Below are positions 1 through 7,268 of a DNA stretch of 12,283 nucleotides, in pieces. The DNA comes from an uncultured Clostridia bacterium (lineage in GTDB: Bacteria > Bacillota > Clostridia > TANB77 > CAG-508): assembly GCA_947584125.1 (NCBI GenBank), contig CANPWI010000031.1, forward strand, positions 1 through 12,283, read 5' to 3'. The notes under the pieces were generated by a model. That model was not told the origin of the DNA. It saw nothing but the letters and a program-made list of their open reading frames with translations, and made no database searches. The first letter of the stretch is position 1. Every line of letters begins with the position of its first letter. Position numbers and translations under genes: made by a program.

Positions 1-2359
1 AAAAACTGAAATTAATCAAAATAATGAAATAAAGCATAATAATTTTCAAAAAAATAATAATAACTATAAGAATAATGAAAATAAAAACCAAAATAATAAT
101 TATAGACAAAATAATTTTAATAAAAACAATGACAAAAACAATGGTCAACATGGTTACAAAAACAACAATTTCAGAAACAATGAAAATAGAAATCAAAATG
201 GTTATAACAAACAATTTGGTAACAGAAATGATAATTTTAACAATAGAAATAACAGAAGACCACTTGATGAAAAAGGCATTGAAAAAAATATTAAAAATAT
301 TATGTCTGCAGAAATTGTAGAAAAAGAAAGTGTTAGAGAATACAATAAATCAATTGATAAACAAAAAAATAATAATAAATTTGAAGAAAATAAAACAAAG
401 AAAAATAATAGAAATAAAAAAGGAAATCAATTTGACTTTAATGAGGATAAATTAAAAAGTTTAAAACAAGAAAAAAGTTTATCTAATATGTTCCATGACC
501 AAGATGGAGGAATGCTTGATTATTATGACTTGACAACTCAAAGAGGTAGAAAAAATAAAAGAAAAAATATTAGACCAAACGAAGAAAGAACAAAACAAAA
601 AATATTCCAATTAACAGAAATTACAATACCAGAAACAATTACAGTAAAAGATTTAGCACAAGAAATGAAAAAGACAACAGGAGAGGTTATTAAAAAGTTA
701 TTAAGTTATGGAATAATGGCAACAATAAATAATGATATAGATTTTGACACAGCTTTTCTAATTGCTGGAGAATTTGGAATTACAGCAATTAAAAAAGAGG
801 TTGTAAGTGAAGAAGATATATTATTTGATGAATCAGAAGATAAACAAGAAGAATTACAAGCAAGACCACCTGTTATAGTAGTAATGGGACATGTTGATCA
901 TGGTAAAACATCACTTTTAGATGCAGTAAGAAGTACAAATGTTATAGAAGGTGAAGCAGGAGGAATTACACAACATATTGGTGCATATCAAGTAGAGGTA
1001 AATGGTAGAGAAATAACATTTTTAGATACTCCAGGACACGAAGCATTTACTGCAATGCGTGCAAGAGGTGCACAAGTTACAGATATAGCAATACTTGTAG
1101 TTGCTGCAAATGATGGTGTTATGCCACAAACTGTTGAAGCAATAAATCATGCTAAAGCTGCTGGAATACCAATAATAGTTGCAATTAACAAAATAGATGT
1201 TGAAGGTGCAAATCCTGAAAAAGTAAAACAAGAATTAATGAAATATGATTTAGTTCCAGAAGAATGGGGTGGAGATACAATATTTGTTAATATATCTGCA
1301 AAACAAAGAACTAATATTGATACTTTATTAGAAATGGTATTATTAGTAGCAGATATGCAAGAATTAAAAGCAAATCCAAATAAACAATCTAAAGGAGCTG
1401 TAATAGAAGCAAGACTTGATAAAACAAAAGGTCCTATTGCAACAATGCTTGTACAAAGAGGAACTTTAGATGTTGGAGATACAATAGTAGTTGGTTCTAC
1501 AATAGGTAGAATAAGAGCTATGACAAATTACAAAGGTAAAAGAGTTAAAAAAGCTGGGCCATCTACACCAGTTGAGGTAATAGGATTAACAGAAGTACCA
1601 GAAGCTGGAGAAACATTCTATGAGGTTAAAGACGAAAAAATGGCAAAACATCTAATAGAAAGAAGAAAACGCCAAGCAAGAGAAAAATCAATAAATGCTA
1701 CATCTAAAGTAACATTAGACGATTTATTTAATCAAATAGAAAAAGGAAATTTAAAAACATTAAATTTAATTGTAAAAGCAGATGTTCAAGGTTCAGTTGA
1801 AGCCGTAAAACAATCATTAGAAAAATTATCTAATGATGAAGTACAAGTAAAAGTAATACATGCAAATGTTGGTGCAATTACAGAAACAGATGTTACACTT
1901 GCAAAAGTATCTAATGCAATTATAATAGGATTTAATGTAAGACCAGAAACACTTGCAAGAGAAGAAGCAGAAAAAGAAGAGGTTGAAATTAAACAATACT
2001 CAATTATTTATCAAGCAATAGAAGATGTTGAAGCAGCAATGAAAGGAATGTTAGATCCTGAATTTGAAGAAAAAGTTATAGGAACAGCAGAAATCAGACA
2101 AACATTCAAAGTATCTAATGTTGGAACAATAGCAGGATGCTATGTAACAAGTGGAAAAATCTCAAGAAATGCAGGAATAAGAGTAATAAGAGACAATGTT
2201 GTAATACATGATGGAACCCTTATATCATTAAAGAGATTCAAAGATGATGCAAAAGAAGTAGCAGCAGGATATGAATGTGGTGTCCAAATTGAAAATTTCA
2301 ATGACATAAAAGAACAAGACACATTAGAAGTATATGTAATGGAAGAAATCAAAAAATAA
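1..2359 (+). CDS. infB: Translation initiation factor IF-2, 5' end outside window
   Basis: IF-2 is the cytoplasmic GTPase that places fMet-tRNA on the 30S subunit and promotes 50S joining. The reading frame is open from base 2, so the gene begins left of the window; 785 residues are visible. The ATG at 302 has no Shine-Dalgarno and is internal. The first 100 visible residues are low complexity and about 41% Asn. A conserved IF2_N module follows (about 610-800). The GTPase motifs are intact: GHVDHGKT (887-910), DTPGHE (1025-1042), NKID (1187-1198) and SAK (1295-1303). Domains II, III and the C-terminal fMet-tRNA-binding domain continue to a TAA at 2357-2359. The N-terminal region of IF-2 is variable across bacteria, so the Asn-rich tract does not challenge the identification. 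It is first in the visible infB-rbfA-nrnA-truB operon. Confidence 0.97.
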   Translation, partial: KTEINQNNEIKHNNFQKNNNNYKNNENKNQNNNYRQNNFNKNNDKNNGQHGYKNNNFRNNENRNQNGYNKQFGNRNDNFNNRNNRRPLDEKGIEKNIKNIMSAEIVEKESVREYNKSIDKQKNNNKFEENKTKKNNRNKKGNQFDFNEDKLKSLKQEKSLSNMFHDQDGGMLDYYDLTTQRGRKNKRKNIRPNEERTKQKIFQLTEITIPETITVKDLAQEMKKTTGEVIKKLLSYGIMATINNDIDFDTAFLIAGEFGITAIKKEVVSEEDILFDESEDKQEELQARPPVIVVMGHVDHGKTSLLDAVRSTNVIEGEAGGITQHIGAYQVEVNGREITFLDTPGHEAFTAMRARGAQVTDIAILVVAANDGVMPQTVEAINHAKAAGIPIIVAINKIDVEGANPEKVKQELMKYDLVPEEWGGDTIFVNISAKQRTNIDTLLEMVLLVADMQELKANPNKQSKGAVIEARLDKTKGPIATMLVQRGTLDVGDTIVVGSTIGRIRAMTNYKGKRVKKAGPSTPVEVIGLTEVPEAGETFYEVKDEKMAKHLIERRKRQAREKSINATSKVTLDDLFNQIEKGNLKTLNLIVKADVQGSVEAVKQSLEKLSNDEVQVKVIHANVGAITETDVTLAKVSNAIIIGFNVRPETLAREEAEKEEVEIKQYSIIYQAIEDVEAAMKGMLDPEFEEKVIGTAEIRQTFKVSNVGTIAGCYVTSGKISRNAGIRVIRDNVVIHDGTLISLKRFKDDAKEVAAGYECGVQIENFNDIKEQDTLEVYVMEEIKK

Positions 2360-2370
2360 ATATATGTATG

Positions 2371-2470
2371 TAGGGGCAGGTTTCCATGCCTGCCCACCCA
2401 ATGAAAATGTGTAGGGCGGGATTCCACGCCCGCCCAATGTTTAAAGGCAGGTTTCCATGCCCGCCCACCC
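2371..2470. repeat. Cluster of three GC-rich palindromic repeat units
   Basis: Three related units with GC-rich stems lie in an otherwise AT-rich operon. Unit 1 pairs GGGCAGG (2374-2380) with CCTGCCC (2389-2395). Unit 2 pairs GGGCGGG (2414-2420) with CCCGCCC (2429-2435). Each has an 8-nt loop. Unit 3 pairs GGCAGG (2446-2451) with CCCGCC (2460-2465), with one A.C mismatch. Loops share the core TTCCA, and units end in variants of CCCAATG or CCCACCCAA. The look is that of a dispersed REP- or MITE-like element. I recall similar TAGGGGCGGG-type repeats from other genomes but cannot search here. It separates infB from the rbfA ribosome binding site and could affect mRNA stability or processing. Confidence 0.85.
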
Positions 2471-2481
2471 AACAAACAGAA

Positions 2482-2486
2482 AGGAG
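2482..2486 (+). promoter_or_regulatory. Ribosome binding site that decides the rbfA start
   Basis: AGGAG sits 7 nt before the ATG at 2494. The same frame is open upstream to an ATG at 2386, but that start has no such site and its extension would be translated from the palindromic repeats. Confidence 0.85.
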
Positions 2487-2493
2487 AAGCATA

Positions 2494-2868
2494 ATGCAAA
2501 AAAACAACAACAGATTAAATCGTGTAGACGAAGAATTAAAAAAAGAATTAAGCAACATCATTTCAAACGATTTAAAAAATCCAAACATTACAGGTTTAAT
2601 TAGTGTAACAAAAGTAAAAACAACACCAGACCTAAAATACGCAAAAGTATATGTAAGTATATTAAATGCAAAAAGTACAAAAGGCACAATTTCTGCATTA
2701 AAAAAAGCATCAGGATTTATTAGATCAGAAATTGCAAAAAGAGTTAATTTAAGAATCACACCAGAATTAGTATTTGAACTAGATGATTCTATGGAATATG
2801 GAGCAAAAATTGATTTAATATTAAAAGATATTATGAAAGATATAAAACCAGAAGAAGATAATAAATAA
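2494..2868 (+). CDS. rbfA: 30S ribosome-binding factor A
   Basis: RbfA is a small KH-fold protein that binds the 30S subunit and assists late 16S rRNA maturation, notably around the 5' helix and in the cold. The product from the ATG at 2494 is 124 residues, usual for the family. The N-terminal RxxRVDEELKKELSNII pattern, the ISVTKVKTTPDLKYAKVYVS strand region and the late RxTPEL-F-DDS stretch are family hallmarks. An in-frame upstream extension of 36 codons to 2386 is rejected because it is encoded by the palindromic repeats and lacks a ribosome binding site. It lies 134 bp after infB and 20 bp before nrnA, so it is probably cotranscribed with both. Confidence 0.95.
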   Translation: MQKNNNRLNRVDEELKKELSNIISNDLKNPNITGLISVTKVKTTPDLKYAKVYVSILNAKSTKGTISALKKASGFIRSEIAKRVNLRITPELVFELDDSMEYGAKIDLILKDIMKDIKPEEDNK

Positions 2869-2888
2869 TAATAAAGAAAGGGAAAAAA

Positions 2889-3836
2889 ATGACATTAGAT
2901 AATATTAAAGAAGAAATAAATAAAGCTGAAACTATAGTTATATTAACACATGAAAGTCCAGACGGAGATGCAATAGGAAGTAGTTTAGCTTTTTATATAG
3001 CATTAAAGCAAATGGGAAAAAAAGTTGATGTTATAATACCTGAATATTCAAGAACATTCAACTTTTTACCAGGTGCAAATGAAATAAAAAAAGAAAGTGA
3101 TATTACAGAATATGATGTAGCATTAGTATTAGACTGCTCAGATACCAAAAGACTAAGTACATGGGTAAACTATTTTGATGATGCAAAAGTTAAAATTTCA
3201 ATAGACCATCATGGAAGTAATAAAATGTTTGCAGATTATAATTTTGTAAATCCAGCAGCTCCAGCTAATGCTCAAATATTAATTACAGTGCTTGAGTTTT
3301 TAGAAATAGATATAACAAAAGAAATTGGAACATGCTTACTTACAGGAATAATAACAGATACAGGAGGATTTAAGTATTCAGGAGTAACCCAAGAAACATT
3401 TGAATTTACAGCAGGACTATTAAGTAAAGGAGTTAATGTATCTGAGGTATATAAAAAAGTATTACAAATTAAAACTAGAACAAATTTTGAACTTACAAAA
3501 CTTGTAATTGATAGAATGGAATTTTTAGAAGATAATAAAATTACATTTACATACATAACAGAGGATGACTTAAATAGTGTATCCGCTGAAATAGGAGATC
3601 ATGAAGGTCTAGTTGAAATTGGAAGAGATATAGAAGGAGTAGAGGTATCTATATTTTTAAGACAAGTAGAAGATGGATATAAAGCATCATTAAGGTCAAA
3701 TGAATATGTTAATGTTTCAGATGTTTGTATGATATTTGGCGGTGGAGGCCATATAAGAGCTGCAGGTTGTGTAATACCAGGAAGTTTGGAACATGCAAAA
3801 GAAAAGATAATAAACCAAGTAAAAATGTATTTATAA
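2889..3836 (+). CDS. nrnA: DHH/DHHA1 phosphoesterase, NrnA-type nanoRNase/pAp phosphatase
   Basis: NrnA proteins degrade short RNA oligonucleotides and dephosphorylate 3'-phosphoadenosine 5'-phosphate; relatives hydrolyse pApA derived from c-di-AMP. The 315-residue product has the metal-binding motifs in order: H21 with PDGD (24-27), LDCSD (81-85), DHHGSN (106-111), and the C-terminal DHHA1 substrate-binding motif GGGHIRAAG (285-293). The third motif usually reads DHHxTN, so Ser in place of Thr is a mild variation. An AAAGGG site precedes the ATG. There is no signal peptide, so it is cytoplasmic. The gene lies between rbfA and truB, the standard Firmicutes order. The exact preferred substrate cannot be read from the sequence. 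Confidence 0.93.
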   Translation: MTLDNIKEEINKAETIVILTHESPDGDAIGSSLAFYIALKQMGKKVDVIIPEYSRTFNFLPGANEIKKESDITEYDVALVLDCSDTKRLSTWVNYFDDAKVKISIDHHGSNKMFADYNFVNPAAPANAQILITVLEFLEIDITKEIGTCLLTGIITDTGGFKYSGVTQETFEFTAGLLSKGVNVSEVYKKVLQIKTRTNFELTKLVIDRMEFLEDNKITFTYITEDDLNSVSAEIGDHEGLVEIGRDIEGVEVSIFLRQVEDGYKASLRSNEYVNVSDVCMIFGGGGHIRAAGCVIPGSLEHAKEKIINQVKMYL

Positions 3837-3850
3837 AATAAGAGGAAAAA

Positions 3851-4714
3851 ATGGATGGAATAATTATTTTAAACAAACCTAAAGGATATACCTCTCATGA
3901 TGTGGTATCAAAAGTAAAAAAAATACTAAAAGTAAAAAAGGTTGGCCATACAGGAACTTTAGACCCAAATGCAACTGGTGTATTACCTCTTTTATTAGGA
4001 AAAGGAACTCAGCTTTCTAAATATTTAATAGAACATGATAAAATATATAGAGCAACAATTAAATTAGGAGTAAGAACAGATACTCTTGATGGAGAAGGTA
4101 ATATTATTGAAGAAAAAGAGATTTCTTCAATATGTATAGAAAAAGAAAATGTTATAAAAACCTTGAACAGTTTTAAAGGAAAAGGAAAGCAAACTCCACC
4201 AATGTATTCTGCAATTAAAGTAAATGGAAAAAAACTTTATGAGTATGCAAGAAAAGGTGAAAAGGTAGATGTTAAACCAAGAGATATAGAAATTTATGAT
4301 ATTAATTTAGAAGATATAAAAAATGACGAAATAGTGTTTAAAGTGCATGTATCTAAAGGAACATATATAAGAGTTTTATGTGACGAAATAGCTATAAAGC
4401 TTGGTACAGTTGGATATATGAAAGAACTTGAAAGATTAAAGGTGGGAAAATTTAGTATAGAAAATTCTATTACAATTAAGGAGCTTGAAGTTCAAAAGGA
4501 AAATATAAATGATAAAATAATTACAATAGAAGAATTTTTTAATAACAATATGCAAATAAATTTAAACGAAAAGCAATTAAAATTGTTTTTAAATGGAGTA
4601 TGTTTAAGTTTTGATAAACCAGAAGGAATTTATAAAATATACGATAAAGAAAATAGTTTTGTAGGAAGCGGAATTATACAAAATGGTTTATTAAAAAGAG
4701 ATATAATAAAATAA
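3851..4714 (+). CDS. truB: tRNA pseudouridine(55) synthase
   Basis: TruB isomerises U55 in the T arm of most tRNAs to pseudouridine and also acts as a tRNA-folding chaperone. The 287-residue product begins MDGIIILNKPKGYTSHDVV, the usual N-terminal signature, and carries GHTGTLDPNATGVLP (32-46) with the catalytic Asp38. The YSAIKVNGKKLYEYAR and KGTYIRVLCDEI motifs of the family follow, then a short PUA-like C-terminus. The start is the ATG at 3851, preceded at 5 nt by AGAGG, 14 bp after nrnA. It is the last gene of the operon. Its TAA lies inside the left arm of the terminator hairpin. The ribF and rpsO genes, which often follow in Firmicutes, are absent here. Confidence 0.96.
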   Translation: MDGIIILNKPKGYTSHDVVSKVKKILKVKKVGHTGTLDPNATGVLPLLLGKGTQLSKYLIEHDKIYRATIKLGVRTDTLDGEGNIIEEKEISSICIEKENVIKTLNSFKGKGKQTPPMYSAIKVNGKKLYEYARKGEKVDVKPRDIEIYDINLEDIKNDEIVFKVHVSKGTYIRVLCDEIAIKLGTVGYMKELERLKVGKFSIENSITIKELEVQKENINDKIITIEEFFNNNMQINLNEKQLKLFLNGVCLSFDKPEGIYKIYDKENSFVGSGIIQNGLLKRDIIK

Positions 4715-4745
4715 AGAATGGATTTTTCCATTCTTTATTTTATTA
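4704..4745. terminator. Shared bidirectional hairpin terminator
   Basis: Bases 4704-4721 and 4728-4745 are exact reverse complements: an 18-bp stem with a 6-nt loop (ATTTTT). The upper stem AAAGAATGG/CCATTCTTT is followed by a T-rich tail on the + strand and, by symmetry, on the - strand. It can therefore stop transcription from truB on one side and the receptor operon on the other. The stop codons of both converging genes lie inside it. Confidence 0.88.
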
Positions 4746-4899
4746 CTATCATAATATTTGTAAATATCAGCATAAAAACTGAAATACATATAACAGAAAT
4801 TCCTCCAAAATAATTTCTTTTCGTTTTTAATTCATATATTCCATAAAAAATAGTTTCCAAAGCAATTAAAAGAGTTATTAAAAAAATAATAAAATTCAT
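4735..4899 (-). CDS. Small two-TM membrane protein, candidate D subunit of the germinant receptor
   Basis: This 54-residue frame begins at an ATG (4899-4897) with a textbook GGAGG 5 nt upstream, only 11 bp after the gerC stop, and ends at a TAA (4737-4735). It has two hydrophobic segments, about residues 2-20 and 32-53, joined by a charged turn around YELKTKRNYFGG, so it should be an integral membrane hairpin. Some Bacillus GerA-family operons carry a similar short two-TM fourth gene (D subunit) that modulates receptor response. Position, size and topology fit that role, but there is no specific motif to prove it. The function is therefore inferred from context. Translation looks convincing because of the ribosome binding site, tight spacing and use of the whole interval before the terminator. 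Confidence 0.75.
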   Translation of the reverse strand: MNFIIFLITLLIALETIFYGIYELKTKRNYFGGISVICISVFMLIFTNIMIVIK

Positions 4900-4904
4900 A
4901 TTAT

Positions 4905-4909
4905 CCTCC
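4905..4909 (-). promoter_or_regulatory. Ribosome binding site of the small two-TM gene
   Basis: GGAGG on the - strand, 5 nt before the ATG at 4899. It is the main evidence that this short frame is translated. Confidence 0.8.
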
Positions 4910-4910
4910 A

Positions 4911-6156
4911 CTAAAAATTCATTAATAAATAACCAGATTTAATATTAGTATCTATATTTACATTAAAAAAGCTATTTTGATAATTTTCAAGCCAATTATA
5001 GCTATCAAAATCATCTTGTGTTAAAAAACTATGTGCTGCATATTTACCAAAACCTGCAATATCAGATTTTAACTCTTTAGATGTTCTATATAAATAATTT
5101 TCCATTTGTTGTTTTAAGAAAAAATTACAAGCTTCTTCATACAATTTAGCATCTTCATTTGAAACAGTAAGATTTGTATTAGAATTTAAAGATAATATTC
5201 TAGCAGTTAATTTTAAATCTATTTTGATGTATGGTGCTCCATTTACTATATCTACTTTTATTTTAGGTTTATCCTTAAAAATAATATGCAAATCTATAGT
5301 TTCTTCATCATTTTTAGGATTTGGAATTGTTAAATTATAGCTTTTCAATTTACCTTTTGTTAATAGATGGCATACAGTTTCAAGTCCATTTAATTCTCCA
5401 ACAATTTTATCATTTTTAAAAACTGCAATTCCTAAATTTTCTGGATGAGACGAGCTAGAACTTGATGAGGAATCACCAGCAACACTACTAGAATCTTTTG
5501 AAGAACTAGCACCGCGAATTTGTTGTAGTTTGACTATTTTTACTATTTACAGAAGCTAAGCTTGCTAAGGGTTGACAAAAATTATCATTTAATGCTGAAA
5601 AGAAATTACTAAGAGTTATTTTATCAACATATCCAGTAGTATAAGCTGAATTAATAGATGTATCAAAATATCTTGCAGAGGCAGTTTCTAAAGATGAAAC
5701 TGATTTGTTTAGCAATTCATTTGCATCAACACGACTAATTAGTACTAAAGCTTGCGAACTAATTTCAACTTTATTAAACAAAGTATATATAATATCTGCA
5801 ATACCTTCATTTGCAAGTTCTTCTGATATAACTATAGCTTTACAATGTGAAAGGTTTATAGATTGACTAATATAAGCATTCATTAAATTAATACCAGAAT
5901 CTATAGTTTCACATTCTACAGAATTTACAATAGAACTTGTAGATTGTTCAGAGCTACCGCTAGAAGAACCACCACTTGAGTTTATGGGTATTTGAAAACT
6001 TATTTTAAATTTGCTATTTTCTCCTTTATCAAAACCAAGTGCCATACAGTAGGCATAGTTATCAAGGCTTCTATATGAAGTTCCATTTTCAATTATTAGT
6101 AAAGAATATAAGATAATTAAAAATGCAATAATTAAATATAAAAAAGTTTTTTTCAT
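4911..6156 (-). pseudogene. gerXC: Ger(x)C-family germinant receptor C subunit, interrupted by one frameshift
   Basis: This is the C subunit of a GerA-type receptor, normally a lipoprotein on the outer face of the inner spore membrane. The first part runs from the ATG at 6156 (AGAGG 7 nt upstream) to a TAG at 5508-5506, 216 residues. The second part is open from 5546 to a TAG at 4911 in the +1 frame and holds the AVFKNDKIVGEL motif plus a complete GerAC C-terminal domain. Removing one base within 5506-5546 gives about 414 residues, normal for the family. The break falls in a Ser-rich linker. Residues 60-75 form another Ser-rich stretch. An N-terminal hydrophobic segment (about 4-22) is present, but the usual lipobox Cys is not; the nearest Cys is residue 37. 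The ATG overlaps the gerB TGA by one base. The gene is either a recent pseudogene or carries a sequencing error. The symbol marks the subunit class only. Confidence 0.85.
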
Positions 6157-7268
6157 CAATTCACCTCTGCTATGGTTTTGTTTTTATCTTTAATTTTTTT
6201 CTTGATGTTTGCCAAAACTAAAATAGAAATATTTACACCAAGTACAAGAATTAAAAATATATTTTTATAAATTGTTACTTTAGCTAATGTAAGTTGATTT
6301 TCATTCTTATAAATTAAAGCAATACCTAGAAGGATAGAGCAAAATGTTAAAATTAGAGGTTTTGTATCTTCAATATTTGTAATTTTTTTAAAAATTAATA
6401 ATATAAAAGAAATTAATATACTTAAATTAGAAAATATAGTTAATAACCAAATAAATAAAAATAGTATATCAACTCTTTCAATAAAATTACCTAAAGATAT
6501 TTGTTTAATTGCTATATAAAATGGAATAGATTCTTTTGTTATTATAGAAACAGGTAAAATAAAAAGTAAGCAAGCAGTTGATAAAGTTAGTGCAATACTA
6601 GAAACAGCTAAAGATGTAAAACTTACTTTTTTAAAGTCATCTTTTCTTTTTAATAATGGCATAATAAGAAATAAATATATTAAACCACCAAAAACAGATA
6701 TATTTTGACTACCAGTTAAAAAAGTACTTTTAATACCATTACCAAGTATAGGAAAAATATTTTGTAAAACGAATTTTGGCATACCTAAAATAAAAATAAT
6801 TAATATAGTTAATAGAATAAGTGGAAGTATAATTAAATTACATTTAATAACTGTATTAAAACCAAAACAATTTACAATAGCAACAGGTATAATTATAAGT
6901 AGTAAAATATAAGTAATATTTATATTTTGAAAATATATAATTTTCAAATTTTCTGCCATATCTCTATAATTTGTACTTGCATATAATAATAAAAATAATA
7001 TAATGCTTATACCAAGTAAAACTTTTAACCAATTACCAGCTAAAAAAGAACTAATATCTAATATATCTGAATTTTTAAAATTTTTAAAAAGTAAATAAAT
7101 AATATAAAAAACTATAAAAGCAAGTAAACTAATAAAAAAAGTATTTAAAAGTGCAGAAGAACCAGTAGAACGAAGAATAATTTGAGGGCCAGCAAGTAAA
7201 ATATTAGATAAAGTAATTATACAAATTATACATACAGCTTCAATAGCACCTATTCTAATTTTGTTCAT
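6156..7268 (-). CDS. gerXB: Germinant receptor B subunit, spore permease family
   Basis: The B subunit of GerA-type receptors is an APC-superfamily-like membrane protein thought to bind or sense the germinant in the inner spore membrane. The 370-residue product is made almost wholly of hydrophobic segments, roughly ten, with the N-terminal pattern RIGAIEAVCIICIITLSN and ILRSTGSSALLNTF typical of the spore permease family. I chose the ATG at 7268, which has GGAGG 8 nt upstream; a TTG directly before it (7271) is also possible. The gene overlaps the end of gerA by 14 bp, and its own TGA shares one base with the gerC ATG, so translation is probably coupled. The specific germinant cannot be predicted. 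The symbol marks the subunit class only. Confidence 0.92.
   Translation of the reverse strand: MNKIRIGAIEAVCIICIITLSNILLAGPQIILRSTGSSALLNTFFISLLAFIVFYIIYLLFKNFKNSDILDISSFLAGNWLKVLLGISIILFLLLYASTNYRDMAENLKIIYFQNINITYILLLIIIPVAIVNCFGFNTVIKCNLIILPLILLTILIIFILGMPKFVLQNIFPILGNGIKSTFLTGSQNISVFGGLIYLFLIMPLLKRKDDFKKVSFTSLAVSSIALTLSTACLLFILPVSIITKESIPFYIAIKQISLGNFIERVDILFLFIWLLTIFSNLSILISFILLIFKKITNIEDTKPLILTFCSILLGIALIYKNENQLTLAKVTIYKNIFLILVLGVNISILVLANIKKKIKDKNKTIAEVN

Noticed and set aside
75..320. 81-codon + strand frame at the left end
   Set aside because: It is a shadow of the infB frame, which is open from base 2; the Ile/Lys/Thr-rich product comes from shifting AAT/AAC repeats.
2371..2470. 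CRISPR array
   Set aside because: The three units are palindromes with different lengths and near-continuous similarity; there are no uniform unique spacers and no cas genes.
2386..2493. 36-codon N-terminal extension of RbfA
   Set aside because: It is encoded by the palindromic repeats, has no ribosome binding site, and the ATG at 2494 has a good one and gives the family's usual length.
2140..2759. Two - strand frames over the infB end and rbfA
   Set aside because: They are antisense to well-supported genes and run through the GC-rich repeat; no ribosome binding sites.
3272..3556. 94-codon - strand frame inside nrnA
   Set aside because: Antisense to conserved DHH coding sequence, no recognisable features.
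4911..5348. Separate 145-residue gene beginning at a TTG
   Set aside because: No ribosome binding site; the frame continues upstream to 5546 and holds the C-terminal part of GerC, so it belongs to the frameshifted gene.
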